Numbered from the stretch's first letter, positions 47,886 to 55,525 are shown. The stretch: 57,175 bases of DNA from Elusimicrobiota bacterium (GCA_023249645.1 JAHFCF010000013.1:1-57175); one strand, 5' to 3'. Numbers and translations: made by a program. Notes: generated by a model not told the origin, from the letters alone.

Positions 47886-49046
47886 ATGGGACGCAGGCAG
47901 GAGCTGGAAAAAAGGCAGACCCTTCTGGCGAACTTCGGCCGCCTCGTCGCCGCCGAGAGCGGCCTCGACGGGCTTTTGACCATCATCGCCCAGGAACTGC
48001 GCAAGATCCTCGACGTGGACCGCTGCTCGGTCTTCCTCGTGGACCCCTACAAGGGCGAGTTCTGGACCAAGGTGGCCCTCGGCATGGAGGAGAAGATCCT
48101 GCGCATGCCCCTGGGCCAGGGCGTGGCGGGCTTCGTGGCCAAGACCGGAAGCGCGGTGAGCATCCGCGACGCCTATCGGGACGCGCGCTTCGCGCAGGAC
48201 ATCGACCGCATCACCGGCTATAAGACGCGCACGATCCTGGCTGTCCCCTTGAAGGGCCGAGACGGACAGGTCCTGGGCGTCTTCGAGGTCCTCAACAAGA
48301 ACCGGGGCTGCTTCACGGAAGAGGACGAGGGGGTTCTTCGCATGCTGGCCACCATGGCGGCCTCCTTCATCGAGAACGCCTCGCTCTACGATGAGCTGCG
48401 CCGCTCGTATCTCGAAACGATCTACCGCATGGCCTTGGTCGCGGAATTCCGCGACCAGCAGGACACGGGGCGCCACCTGCGCCGCATGAGCCGCGTCTCC
48501 GGGATACTGGCCTTGGCCGTCGGCCTGGGACCCCGCGAGGCCGAAGACATCCGCTACGCCAGCCCCCTGCACGACGTGGGCAAGGTGGCCATCCCGGACG
48601 CGATTTTGCGCAAGCCGGATAAGCTCAGCCCCGAGGAATTCGCCGAGATGAAGCGGCACACCGTGTTGGGCGGCCAGATGCTCCAGAACGCGGAGAGCCG
48701 CCTCTTGCGCCTGGCGGGCCGCATCGCGATTGCGCACCATGAGCGCTACGACGGCACCGGCTACCCCTACGGGCTCAAGGGAGAGGAGATCCCTCTGGAG
48801 GCGCGCATCGTCTCCGTGGCGGACGTCTTCGACGCCTTGGTGTCCAAGCGGGTCTACAAGGGCGCCTGGACCCTGCCGGATGCCCTGGCCCACATCCAGG
48901 CCGAGGCGGGAAAGCATTTCGACCCGGCCGTGGTGGAGCAACTCAAGCTCCATGCCGACGAGATCGTCGCGGCCATGGAGGAGGAGGACCACCGCTTCTC
49001 GGCGGATGAGCAGCTGGCGTCGCGTTCTCAGACGCGGCACATCTGA
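47886..49046 (+). CDS. GAF-HD-GYP domain signalling protein
   Basis: The 386-residue cytosolic protein has an N-terminal GAF sensor (about 10-165: GLDGLLTIIAQELRKILDVDRCSVFLVD, GQGVAGFVAKTG, TRTILAVPLKGRDGQVLGVFEVLNK). A C-terminal HD-GYP phosphodiesterase domain has HLRRMSRVS, SPLHDVGKVAIPD (H229/D230), KRHTVLGGQML and HHERYDGTGYPYGLKGEEIP. The GYP and metal residues are complete, so it should hydrolyse cyclic di-GMP or a related dinucleotide, gated by the GAF ligand. The start at ATG 47886 follows the glcF stop by 2 bp; the longer frame from 47811 would overlap glcF by 73 bases and is rejected. Confidence 0.92.
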   Translation: MGRRQELEKRQTLLANFGRLVAAESGLDGLLTIIAQELRKILDVDRCSVFLVDPYKGEFWTKVALGMEEKILRMPLGQGVAGFVAKTGSAVSIRDAYRDARFAQDIDRITGYKTRTILAVPLKGRDGQVLGVFEVLNKNRGCFTEEDEGVLRMLATMAASFIENASLYDELRRSYLETIYRMALVAEFRDQQDTGRHLRRMSRVSGILALAVGLGPREAEDIRYASPLHDVGKVAIPDAILRKPDKLSPEEFAEMKRHTVLGGQMLQNAESRLLRLAGRIAIAHHERYDGTGYPYGLKGEEIPLEARIVSVADVFDALVSKRVYKGAWTLPDALAHIQAEAGKHFDPAVVEQLKLHADEIVAAMEEEDHRFSADEQLASRSQTRHI

Positions 49047-49062
49047 GGGCGTTTTCTTTTGG

Positions 49063-49068
49063 TATAAT
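49063..49068 (+). promoter_or_regulatory. Extended -10 promoter of tRNA-Gly
   Basis: TGG then TATAAT forms an extended -10 box 15 bp before the mature tRNA 5' end. No recognisable -35 hexamer lies 17 bp upstream, as expected for extended -10 promoters. Confidence 0.6.
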
Positions 49069-49083
49069 CTCGCGTCGCTTTTC

Positions 49084-49157
49084 GCGGGCGTGGTTCAGTG
49101 GTAGAATGCTACCTTGCCAAGGTAGAGATGAGGGTTCGATTCCCTTCGCCCGCTCCA
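49084..49157 (+). tRNA. tRNA-Gly (anticodon GCC)
   Basis: A 74-nt cloverleaf with acceptor stem GCGGGCG/CGCCCGC, D-loop AGTGGT, anticodon loop TTGCCAA (GCC at 49116-49118), T-loop GGTTCGATTCC, and an encoded CCA end. It lies 37 bp after the HD-GYP gene and has its own extended -10 promoter. The 3' end CGCCCGCTCCATTT is repeated at the far end of the adjacent hairpin array. Confidence 0.95.
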
Positions 49158-49345
49158 TTTCCTCGGAGTGCTGATCGGGCTGTCCTACGCCGAAGGCGTA
49201 GGGCGCCCGTTCCAGTTTTTTCAGAGTGACGGTCGGGCTGTCCTACGCCGAAGGCGTAGGGCGCCCGTTCCAGTTTTTTCAGAGTGACGGTCGGGCTGTC
49301 CTACGCCGAAGGCGTAGGGCGCCCGCTCCATTTTCTCGGAGCTGA
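49158..49345 (+). repeat. Triplicated 58-bp hairpin array downstream of tRNA-Gly
   Basis: Three near-identical units start at 49176, 49234 and 49292. Each contains CCTACGCC-GAA-GGCGTAGG, an 8-bp stem with 3-base loop, inside an outer CGGGC/GCCCG stem. The first two are followed by TTCCAGTTTTTTC, giving terminator-like hairpins. After the last unit, CGCCCGCTCCATTTTCTCGGAG repeats the tRNA 3' end and its flank (49148-49168) with one mismatch, so the array is bracketed by direct repeats. Confidence 0.8.
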
Positions 49346-49465
49346 ACGCATTCTGCATGGCCCCGCAAAATGCTTACAAGTGTTTTGCGCCAGGGTGCAA
49401 AATACCATCACATCTCATATGTTATTTAACTGGATTAAATAACATGAATATGTTATTTATAGATT
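49346..49465. promoter_or_regulatory. AT-rich operator-like region before the ATPase gene
   Basis: ATGTTATTTAA (49419-49429) and its exact complement (49435-49445) form an inverted repeat with a 5-bp spacer. A third half-site ATGTTATTTA follows at 49450-49459, ending 6 bp before the ATPase ATG. The composition is much more AT-rich than flanking DNA. The rest of the gap (49346-49418) holds a weak GCAAAA/TTTTGC inverted repeat and nothing else I can name. Confidence 0.5.
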
Positions 49466-50614
49466 ATGATTTTTAAGCGATCGCTTCAGCTGGCGCATCT
49501 CAAGCGTTCGGCTTTCTTGTTCGGGCCCCGCATGACGGGCAAGACTTTCCTCTTGCGCGATCTGCCGGCGGATCTGTCTGTCGATCTCATGGACCCGGAG
49601 TTGGAACTCCGATTCAAGCAGTCGCCGCGCCTTTTCTGGGAACAGATCTCCAACCTCAAACATAAGGCTCGAGTCGTGATCGACGAGGTGCAGCGCGTCC
49701 CGGCCTTGCTCGACTATGTCCAGAAAGGCATCGAGGAAGGACAGATGATCTTCATCCTCTCCGGGTCCAGCGCGCGCAAGCTCAGGCGCGGCGGGGCCAA
49801 TCTTTTGGGCGGGCGTGCGCAGGATCTCAAGCTCCATCCCCTGACCGCGCAGGAGATGGGGGAGCGTTTCGATATCCACAAGGCCTGTCAGTTCGGGACG
49901 CTTCCCAAGGTGGCGCAATGCTTGGCGCAGCACGATGGCGATGAAGCCAGGTCTCTTTTGCGCTCCTACGTCACCACCTATATCAAGGAGGAGATCCAGG
50001 CGGAAGCGTTGACGCGCAACGTCGGGGCGTTCCAGCGGTTTCTCCAGGTGGCTGTCCAAGGCAATGCCCAGGTAATCGAATTCGCCAACATCTCCCAGGG
50101 ATGTTCCGTGCCGGCCAGCACGGTGAAAGAATATTATTCGATCCTGGAGGACACTCTCTTGGGCGATTTTTTATGGCCTTGGGATCGGAGCGAAAGAAAA
50201 AAAGCCCGTCCCAAATTCTATTTTTTCGACTGCGGAGTGGTCCGCGCCATCCAGAACCGGTTGAATGACCCTCCGACCCCGGATGAGATGGGTTTCCTCT
50301 TCGAGACTTGGTTCGTCCGTGAAATCCGCAGGTTGAGGGATTACGGCAACAAAGACCATGAATTCTCTTTCTGGAGAGAAGGCAATCACGAGATCGATCT
50401 GCTGATCATGGGCGGACATGGGCCGCTTCTGGCCGTCGAATGCAAGGCCGGGCGGGACATGCCCAGCGCCAAAACCGTCCACGCCTTTCGCGCGCGCTTT
50501 GCGAAAGTTCCCTTGGTGGTGGCGTCCCTCCATGACCGGGTCCCCCGCCGGCTTGAATCCGGGATCGAGGTCCTTCCCTGGGCGCAGGTCCTAGAGCGAT
50601 ATCAAGCGTTGTAA
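49466..50614 (+). CDS. AAA_14/DUF4143 ATPase
   Basis: The 382-residue protein has Walker A FGPRMTGKT (20-27), Walker B VVIDEVQRVP (D73/E74), sensor ILSGSSARKLRRGGANLLGGRA and the DUF4143 C-terminal domain. The last includes FETWFVREIRRLRD, EFSFWREGNHEIDLLI and LAVECKAGRDM, a restriction-endonuclease-like fold with D...ExK. The family is widespread, patchily distributed and often near mobile or defence genes; its cellular role is unestablished. The AT-rich upstream operator and the position after a tRNA support horizontal acquisition. It is followed by a palindrome and an ORF6N gene. Confidence 0.88.
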   Translation: MIFKRSLQLAHLKRSAFLFGPRMTGKTFLLRDLPADLSVDLMDPELELRFKQSPRLFWEQISNLKHKARVVIDEVQRVPALLDYVQKGIEEGQMIFILSGSSARKLRRGGANLLGGRAQDLKLHPLTAQEMGERFDIHKACQFGTLPKVAQCLAQHDGDEARSLLRSYVTTYIKEEIQAEALTRNVGAFQRFLQVAVQGNAQVIEFANISQGCSVPASTVKEYYSILEDTLLGDFLWPWDRSERKKARPKFYFFDCGVVRAIQNRLNDPPTPDEMGFLFETWFVREIRRLRDYGNKDHEFSFWREGNHEIDLLIMGGHGPLLAVECKAGRDMPSAKTVHAFRARFAKVPLVVASLHDRVPRRLESGIEVLPWAQVLERYQAL

Positions 50615-50659
50615 AAGCTCCAGCCTGCAGCGAAGACCTTTCTGCGAGACAATGGGTCG

Positions 50660-50677
50660 AACTGTCCGGACACAGTT
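50660..50677. repeat. Degenerate copy of the TGTCCGGACA palindrome
   Basis: AACTGTCCGGACACAGTT is the 31828 palindrome with two bases missing from one arm. It lies between the ATPase and ORF6N genes. The rest of the 125-bp gap shows no other feature. Confidence 0.55.
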
Positions 50678-50739
50678 CATCAGCCTGGCGCGTGCGAAGT
50701 TTTCCGGGAACTTTTTTGCCCCTCGATCGTATGTATGGC

Positions 50740-51303
50740 ATGAACGATCCCATTGTCCTCGAATCCATAGAAAAGCGCATCTATCTCATCCGCGGGCTCA
50801 AGGTCATGTTGGACAGCGACCTGGCCGAGCTCTACGGCGTGTCAGTCAAGCGCCTCAATGAACAAGTGCGGCGCAATAGGAAGAGATTCCCGCCGGACTT
50901 CATGTTCCAGCTTGATGGGGATGAGCATCAAGCTCTAAGGTCGCAATTGGCGACCTTAGACGTGGGGCGGGGGAAATATAGGAAATATCTTCCATTGGCC
51001 TTTACTGAGCAGGGGGTTGCCATGCTTTCCGGCGTGCTCCATAGTGATCGAGCCATCCAAGTCAATGTCGCCATCATGCGAGCGTTCGTCAAACTGCGCG
51101 AGACGCTGGCGCTCCACCGCGATCTGGCCCGCAAGCTCCAGGACCTTGAAGACCATATCGCTGGTCATGATGCGCAGATTCAGAACATTTTCGAGGCGAT
51201 CAAGCAGTTGATGGAGCCGCCGGTCAAGCCCATGTCTCGGATAGGCTTTCATCTCCAAAAGGAACCACCCCTACCGCCTTGCGGCGATAGGGGTGGTTGT
51301 TAG
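50740..51303 (+). CDS. ORF6N-domain DNA-binding protein
   Basis: The 187-residue protein from ATG 50740 (alternative in-frame ATG at 50731) has an ORF6N domain over the first 90 residues: IEKRIYLIRGLKVMLDSDLAELYGVSVKRLNEQVRRNRKRFPPDFMFQL and LPLAFTEQGVAMLSGVLHSDRAIQVNVAIMRAFVKLR. A coiled-coil tail follows (LHRDLARKLQDLEDHIAGHDAQIQNIFEAIKQLM). ORF6N/KilA-N proteins are common in phages and in orphan islands of bacterial genomes, and probably bind DNA. The last residues (PPLPPCGDRGGC) are encoded by a hairpin that likely terminates the convergent csp gene, so the native stop may have been replaced. Confidence 0.85.
   Translation: MNDPIVLESIEKRIYLIRGLKVMLDSDLAELYGVSVKRLNEQVRRNRKRFPPDFMFQLDGDEHQALRSQLATLDVGRGKYRKYLPLAFTEQGVAMLSGVLHSDRAIQVNVAIMRAFVKLRETLALHRDLARKLQDLEDHIAGHDAQIQNIFEAIKQLMEPPVKPMSRIGFHLQKEPPLPPCGDRGGC
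51263..51298. terminator. Hairpin between ORF6N gene and csp
   Basis: AACCACCCCTA-CCGC pairs with GCGG-TAGGGGTGGTT with a 3-base loop and a 3-base bulge. On the reverse strand it is followed by CCTTTTGG, so it should end the csp transcript. It overlaps the coding end of the ORF6N gene. Confidence 0.65.
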
Positions 51304-51314
51304 CCGTCTGAAGC

Positions 51315-51518
51315 TTAGAGCTTCTTGACGTTGGCGGCGCGAGGCCCCTTGTCGGACTGCTGGGTCTCGAACTCGACGGCTTGGTTCTCGGCCAAAGTCT
51401 TGAACCCGTCACCGGTGATGGCCGAGTGATGGACAAAAAGATCCTTGGAACCGTCATCCGGCGTGATGAAGCCGAATCCCTTCTGGTCATTAAACCACTT
51501 CACTTTACCTGTTGGCAT
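51315..51518 (-). CDS. Cold-shock protein (CspA family)
   Basis: The 67-residue single-domain protein is a full-length [23 protein letters not shown] with RNP1 (KGFGFI), DLFVHHSAI as RNP2, then [24 protein letters not shown]. It binds single-stranded RNA/DNA and melts mRNA secondary structure as an RNA chaperone. A leader of roughly 70 nt with a 5' hairpin precedes the ATG, and AGAGGAAATAG serves as ribosome binding site. This long leader resembles cspA genes, whose leaders control expression with temperature; that control is inferred here. Confidence 0.96.
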   Translation of the reverse strand: MPTGKVKWFNDQKGFGFITPDDGSKDLFVHHSAITGDGFKTLAENQAVEFETQQSDKGPRAANVKKL

Positions 51519-51612
51519 TATCTTCTATTTCCTCTTGTATTGCGTCGTTTGCGCACATGCGTCTGTGGCGAGGGAATCCGTTTCCCTCAGCTATATTGTA
51601 CCATAACTTCCC
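51519..51612. promoter_or_regulatory. csp leader and divergent promoters
   Basis: On the reverse strand TACAAT (51600-51595) is a -10 box; transcription would start near 51588. The csp leader then opens with GAGGGAA-ACGGA-TTCCCTC, a perfect 7-bp hairpin (51588-51570), at its extreme 5' end. On the forward strand the same bases give TATATT (51592-51597) for the pseudouridine synthase gene. Confidence 0.55.
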
Positions 51613-52167
51613 ATGTTTTCAGCAAACCTTTTGATGCTGCACAAGCCGAAAGGTTATGTGGTCACTTGTTCGGATGAGAAGGGCCGCCGGACAGTCTATG
51701 ATCTCCTGCCCAGCTGGGCCAGCGTCGAGCACTGGGTGCCGGCCGGGCGCCTGGACCTCGATTCCAAGGGATTGCTCCTTTTTTCCAGGGGAGGCAAGGC
51801 CGTGGATGCGTTGACTCGGCCCGGGCGCTTGACCAAGACTTACGAGGTCTGGGTCCGGGGCAGGGTGACGCCAGAGCACATCGCGCAGGCGCTTCATGGG
51901 GTCAAGACGCCCGAGGGGCTTTGCAAGGTCCAGAGTTTGGAGTTGCTGGGAGGCGCGGGTCCCAAGACTCGCCTCAGGGTTGCCTTGCACGAGGGCAAGA
52001 ACCGCCACATTCGGCGCATCTTCGGCGCCTTGAAGGATCCTGAGTTTAAGACGCCGCTGAAAGTCCTGGAGCTGAAAAGGATCTCGATCGGGGATCTGGC
52101 CCTGGACATCCCCTCAGGCCAATGGCGCTTCTTGACGTCCGCAGAGACCGCGCGGCTTTTGGCCTAG
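51613..52167 (+). CDS. RluE/RsuA-family pseudouridine synthase
   Basis: The 184-residue protein has the catalytic motif [13 protein letters not shown] (Asp48), the opening [24 protein letters not shown], and the late [12 protein letters not shown]. It has no N-terminal S4 domain, which together with its length matches the RluE/short RsuA-like group modifying 23S rRNA. The exact uridine cannot be read from sequence. Divergent from csp with overlapping promoters, and its stop overlaps the stop of the convergent SEC-C gene by 4 bp (CTAG). Confidence 0.9.
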   Translation: MFSANLLMLHKPKGYVVTCSDEKGRRTVYDLLPSWASVEHWVPAGRLDLDSKGLLLFSRGGKAVDALTRPGRLTKTYEVWVRGRVTPEHIAQALHGVKTPEGLCKVQSLELLGGAGPKTRLRVALHEGKNRHIRRIFGALKDPEFKTPLKVLELKRISIGDLALDIPSGQWRFLTSAETARLLA

Positions 52168-52595
52168 GCCTTGGCCTGGCAGCACTTCTTATATTTCTTC
52201 CCCGAACCGCAGGGGCAGGGGTCGTTTCGTCCGACATCCGGGCCGGTCTTGACGTAGGTCTGCGGCTTGGCCATCTCTGCGGGAGGTTCCTTGAGCTGTC
52301 CCTTCTCGATGGCGTCCTTATTCTTCTCGAGCCAGGCCTTGACCGCGGCGCGGTCCTTGATGTCCACGCCGTCCTTGGCCATGTGGGCCGAGAGGACCTT
52401 GATCTGGGAGAGGAAGGCTGGATTCTTCCACATCCGGTAGAACTTGCCCATCATGCCCTTCTCATCACCCGGGGCGGCTGGAGGCGGTGGCACTGCGACG
52501 GCCTGGGCCGACGCAGTGTGTACGGGCGCTTTGTGGTCAGGCGCGGAAGGCTGCGGTGCCTGTGCTTTTGTCTTGAACGGGTTCCATAGGGCCAT
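52164..52595 (-). CDS. SEC-C motif protein
   Basis: The 143-residue protein ends in a SEC-C zinc motif, [19 protein letters not shown], as found at the C terminus of SecA and in small stand-alone proteins. The N-terminal part is Ala/Pro-rich and low in complexity, and the middle (about 50-115) is charged and helical. In SecA the motif binds zinc and contacts SecB and ribosomes; for stand-alone proteins the role is unclear. It lies just downstream of tRNA-Ser on the same strand, 19 bp apart. Confidence 0.8.
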   Translation of the reverse strand: MALWNPFKTKAQAPQPSAPDHKAPVHTASAQAVAVPPPPAAPGDEKGMMGKFYRMWKNPAFLSQIKVLSAHMAKDGVDIKDRAAVKAWLEKNKDAIEKGQLKEPPAEMAKPQTYVKTGPDVGRNDPCPCGSGKKYKKCCQAKA

Positions 52596-52614
52596 GGCAA
52601 TTCCTCCAGATCTA

Positions 52615-52701
52615 CGGAAGGGGGGGGATTCGAACCCCCGACACCCTTTCGGGTGTAACAGTTTTCGAGACTGTCCGTTTCAACCGCTCACGCACCCTTC
52701 C
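52615..52701 (-). tRNA. tRNA-Ser (anticodon CGA)
   Basis: An 87-nt class II tRNA on the reverse strand. The acceptor GGAAGGG/CCCTTCC has discriminator G, the anticodon stem is ACAGT/ACTGT with loop CTCGAAA (CGA), the long variable arm is ACACCC-GAAA-GGGTGT, and the T-arm is GGGGGTTCGAATCCCCC. CCA is not encoded. An AT-rich stretch (TATTTTCCGTATTTTATC on the forward strand) upstream provides a TAAAAT -10-like box. Confidence 0.95.
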
Positions 52702-52707
52702 AAGCGG

Positions 52708-52728
52708 GGCCTGGCTCCTTGCCAGGCC
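52708..52728. terminator. Perfect hairpin between the HENTH gene and tRNA-Ser
   Basis: GGCCTGGC-TCCTT-GCCAGGCC is an 8-bp perfect stem. It lies 7 bp upstream of tRNA-Ser and downstream of the HENTH gene (both reverse strand). The tract after it on the reverse strand is not T-rich, so it may instead be a processing or attenuation structure. Confidence 0.4.
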
Positions 52729-52800
52729 TTTCCGTATTTTCCGTATTTTATCAAATGTGAGCAGGATGGCGGCAATTTCATGCAATCCCGCCATGTCCTT

Positions 52801-53646
52801 CTACGAGCTCATCGGGCCGCGGCGCTCGTGGTCGTCATTGCGATAGCCGCGGCTGAGGACGACCTGGCGCAGCTTTTCTTCATCGCCGCCGGTGGCCTGG
52901 ATCTCGGCCAGGTGTTCGAGGAAGGTCAAAGTCCTATTAAAGATCGGAAAGTGATAGCGTTGAGACAGGTTCATAAGCTTGGCGCGCAAAAAGCAGACGC
53001 GCTCACCGTAGGGATCGACGATTTTGAGCCACTGCTGCTCATTGTGGAAGGCCTTCATCTCATCCTTGATGCTCTCTTCGCCGAGATCGCCCTCCTGGTG
53101 GTTTTCGGCGTGGGTGTTCTCGTGGATGACCGGGTCATAGGCGAGGTCGTCTCCGACGAGGAGTGCGAAGAAGGGGAGGTCCTTGTGGAGCTTGATAAAG
53201 CCCAGCCGCAGATTTTTTTTCCAGTATTGATAGAGGCCCAGCACGTGTTTTGGCAGATCGGCGAAGCCCATGAGGCCCGCTCGGTTCATCAGGCTAGCGC
53301 GGATCATGGCCCGGCGCGTGGGCGGGGGGACTTTCATGCGCGAAGCTTTTTTCTCGGCGCTTTCCTGGAGGCGCTCGACGGTGGCTGGCGTCTCGGGCAG
53401 TTCGCTCGAATGGACGATGTCCCAGTTCCTGATGGCGATGGCTTTGCCATGAACGGTGGTCATCAGTTGGGATAAGTTGTAGGCGCCGAGATGGATTTGC
53501 GCGTCAGAGACTCCGATCTGGGTCGCCATGGTCTGGAATCTGGTGAGCGCGTCTGAGAGATATGCCAAGTTGGGGACAGAAAAACCCCACGAGCGGCTGG
53601 AGAGGCCGCAAAGCAAGAGCGCCGTCCAAAGTAAGCGGGACTTCAC
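52801..53646 (-). CDS. Secreted HENTH putative metalloprotease
   Basis: I do not recognise a named family. The 281-residue protein has a signal peptide (RLLWTALLLCGLSSRSWG), a helical N-terminal half, and VIHENTHAENH (H175, E176, H179) followed by KDEMKAFHNEQQWL, whose E196 occupies the place of the EIEA glutamate in the three HETxH paralogues. It thus looks like a short, distant relative of that family. The start is GTG at 53646 with TATACT ending 6 nt before it and no ribosome binding site. A GGTCTTTGGACC motif (53707-53718) upstream matches those of the giant gene and the HETxH operon. Protease activity is inferred. Confidence 0.72.
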   Translation of the reverse strand: MKSRLLWTALLLCGLSSRSWGFSVPNLAYLSDALTRFQTMATQIGVSDAQIHLGAYNLSQLMTTVHGKAIAIRNWDIVHSSELPETPATVERLQESAEKKASRMKVPPPTRRAMIRASLMNRAGLMGFADLPKHVLGLYQYWKKNLRLGFIKLHKDLPFFALLVGDDLAYDPVIHENTHAENHQEGDLGEESIKDEMKAFHNEQQWLKIVDPYGERVCFLRAKLMNLSQRYHFPIFNRTLTFLEHLAEIQATGGDEEKLRQVVLSRGYRNDDHERRGPMSS

Positions 53647-53720
53647 ATAGATAGTATAGAGGGAATATGGGATGGCAGCCTGGGACTTTAGGCCTAGGCC
53701 TGGCTGGGTCCAAAGACCTA
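53647..53720 (-). promoter_or_regulatory. HENTH gene promoter with shared GGTCTTTGGACC motif
   Basis: Reading the reverse strand: GGTCTTTGGACC (53718-53707, overlapping the pyrF stop), then AGGCCTAGGCCT, then TATACT (53658-53653) 6 nt before GTG. The first motif is identical over 12 bases to that before the giant gene (5054-5065). Confidence 0.55.
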
Positions 53721-54374
53721 TTTTTGAGAAAGCCGCATCTCGGTGAGGATCGCTTGCGCCGCCTTGAGCCGGTCAGGCGCGTGCGTGATGGAACGGCCCA
53801 TCAGTACGTAGCGCGCGCCGAGGCCGACGGCCTCGGCCGGCGTCAAAACCCCTTCCTGGGCGGGCCAGGTGGCGGGCACGATGAAGCGCATGTCCAAATG
53901 CGGCAGGGCCTTGCGCAGGGGGGAGACCTGCCAGCCGGAGCAAATCGTGGCGTCCATCCCGTTGACCCAGCCCAGACGCGCCAGGGTCTTGACCGAGCGG
54001 GATAAGGCGGTCTTCGAGGCTCGCGTGCGCAAGGCCTCCAGCGAGGCGATGCCCCAGAGCTTGGGTCGGGGATGCACGGAGCTGGCGGCCTTGAGCATGT
54101 CCGCGCCGCCGCAGAGATGAACGGACAGGGCTGCCACGCCCAGTTTGTGAGCCTCCCGCACGGTCTCGGCTACGACCTGCGGATGGTCGTGGATCTTTAA
54201 GTCCAGGAAGACCCGGCCGTTGAAGCGGTGCGCGAGGTCCACGGCGCGCTTGCCGTGCGCGGTGAAGAGGCGCATCCCGATCTTGTAAAAAGTGACGTTG
54301 TCCTTGAGCTGGGAGAGGACCTCCTCTTCTTCGAGGATGGTGTCCATGTCCAAAGAGACGATGAGCTCGGTCAT
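53718..54374 (-). CDS. pyrF: Orotidine 5'-phosphate decarboxylase
   Basis: The 218-residue TIM-barrel enzyme decarboxylates OMP to UMP, the last step of pyrimidine synthesis. The catalytic charge network is FLDLKIHDHP (D58, K60, D63) with an upstream FYKIG (K31). The phosphate end is VPATWPAQEGVLTPAEAVGLGARYVLMGRSITHA. It is slightly shorter than the typical 230-240 residues but has all active-site residues. The ATG at 54374 overlaps the stop of the upstream glycosyltransferase gene, so it is co-transcribed with the two membrane glycosyltransferases; an in-frame extension upstream is antisense-type read-through and is excluded. Confidence 0.93.
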   Translation of the reverse strand: MTELIVSLDMDTILEEEEVLSQLKDNVTFYKIGMRLFTAHGKRAVDLAHRFNGRVFLDLKIHDHPQVVAETVREAHKLGVAALSVHLCGGADMLKAASSVHPRPKLWGIASLEALRTRASKTALSRSVKTLARLGWVNGMDATICSGWQVSPLRKALPHLDMRFIVPATWPAQEGVLTPAEAVGLGARYVLMGRSITHAPDRLKAAQAILTEMRLSQK

Positions 54375-55525
54375 GATCTTTTCTCCGCATATCGGACGTA
54401 GGCCCACCAGGCCAGGGCCGCGGCGTAGAGCTTGAGATAGGCGAAGAGAAAGGCGACATGACCCAGACCCAGGGGCTTGGCCAGGCCCTGGGTCGAATTG
54501 AGGACGGCCAAAGCCAGGATGGACCAGCGCAGGCTCGGGGCGATCGGCTCTTCTAGGATGAAGAAGGTGGGGGCCAGGAGCAATAGGTAGGTGTAGTCCT
54601 TCATGCGCGGGACCACCAGGCTGTAGGCCAGGCAGAAGAATAGGATTTTTTCCTTGAGGGTCTGCAGACGGCGCAAGGTTTTGAAGCTGATCCAGAGCAC
54701 TGCCGCGGTCAACGGTGCGCAGAGGATCCACGCCCACTGCGTGGCCTGGCCGCGGTTGGTCCACAGCGCCTCGAAGCTTTGCTCGAGGAACGCGAAGGTC
54801 GAGCAGTTGTTAGGCCCTCCCTCGTAATGCCAGGCTTGATCGCCGCCGGCCAGCTGGCGGAAGTATTCGCTGAGGAGTCCGGGATGAAAGACCTGGTTGA
54901 GGCCCATGAGGGCAGCGAAGACCGCCACGGAGCCGGCGAATACTCCCCATCGCGGCTTGGGGCGCACGAGCAGAAGACCCAGGAAGGCCAGGGGAGTGAA
55001 CTTGAGCTGGGCGCAGAGGGCGATGAGAGCGCCGAAAAGCCAGTCGCATTCCGAGACCATCGCCGCGAAGCCCGCCCAGAGCAGGAGTTGTTCGAAAGCC
55101 GCGGCATTTCCACAGCGGAAATCTAGGAGGAAGGGCCCGCCGTAGGCCAGGGCAAAGAAGAGCGCGGGGTAGAGTTCGAAGCGGATGGGGACGAACCATT
55201 TTTCCCAAAGGAGGATGAGCGCCACCGCTGCCAGGATCTTGAGCAAGGACCACGCATGGCGGCCGGCCTGCGTCCGAGTCGCGTCGCAGAGCTTCGCGAA
55301 GGGACGGTAGGCGTCGAGGATGAGGGGCGTGTAGAGGCAGGGGAAGGTTATCCCGTCGAGCAACTGATCCTGCTTGTAGGGGTTCTCGCCTTGGGCCAGG
55401 GTCCTTGAGCAGCCCATGTAGACCTTGAGGTCCCAATGCGCGCGCGGCGAGAGCGCGGCCCAGAGCGTCCAGGCCAAGAGGCCTGAGAGGAATGCCGCGG
55501 TGAGCCAGAAGTTGATTTTTTTCAT
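54371..55525 (-). CDS. GT87/DUF2029-like membrane glycosyltransferase
   Basis: The 384-residue polytopic protein, from ATG 55525, has about nine hydrophobic helices. The GT-C-type first loop reads HWDLKVYMGCSRTLAQGENPYK with an acidic residue, followed by FPCLYTPLI and the FRCGNAAAFEQLLLWAGFAA segment common in DUF2029 proteins. Relatives such as mycobacterial PimE/AftC use polyprenyl-phosphate sugars to glycosylate lipids or polysaccharide at the outer face of the inner membrane. The donor and acceptor here are unknown. Both ends overlap the neighbouring genes (ATGA), so it is in one operon with the GT39-like gene and pyrF. Confidence 0.8.
   Translation of the reverse strand: MKKINFWLTAAFLSGLLAWTLWAALSPRAHWDLKVYMGCSRTLAQGENPYKQDQLLDGITFPCLYTPLILDAYRPFAKLCDATRTQAGRHAWSLLKILAAVALILLWEKWFVPIRFELYPALFFALAYGGPFLLDFRCGNAAAFEQLLLWAGFAAMVSECDWLFGALIALCAQLKFTPLAFLGLLLVRPKPRWGVFAGSVAVFAALMGLNQVFHPGLLSEYFRQLAGGDQAWHYEGGPNNCSTFAFLEQSFEALWTNRGQATQWAWILCAPLTAAVLWISFKTLRRLQTLKEKILFFCLAYSLVVPRMKDYTYLLLLAPTFFILEEPIAPSLRWSILALAVLNSTQGLAKPLGLGHVAFLFAYLKLYAAALAWWAYVRYAEKRS

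Noticed and set aside
49176-49330. CRISPR array
   Set aside because: The three units are tandem with no variable spacers and fold as hairpins; there are no cas genes.
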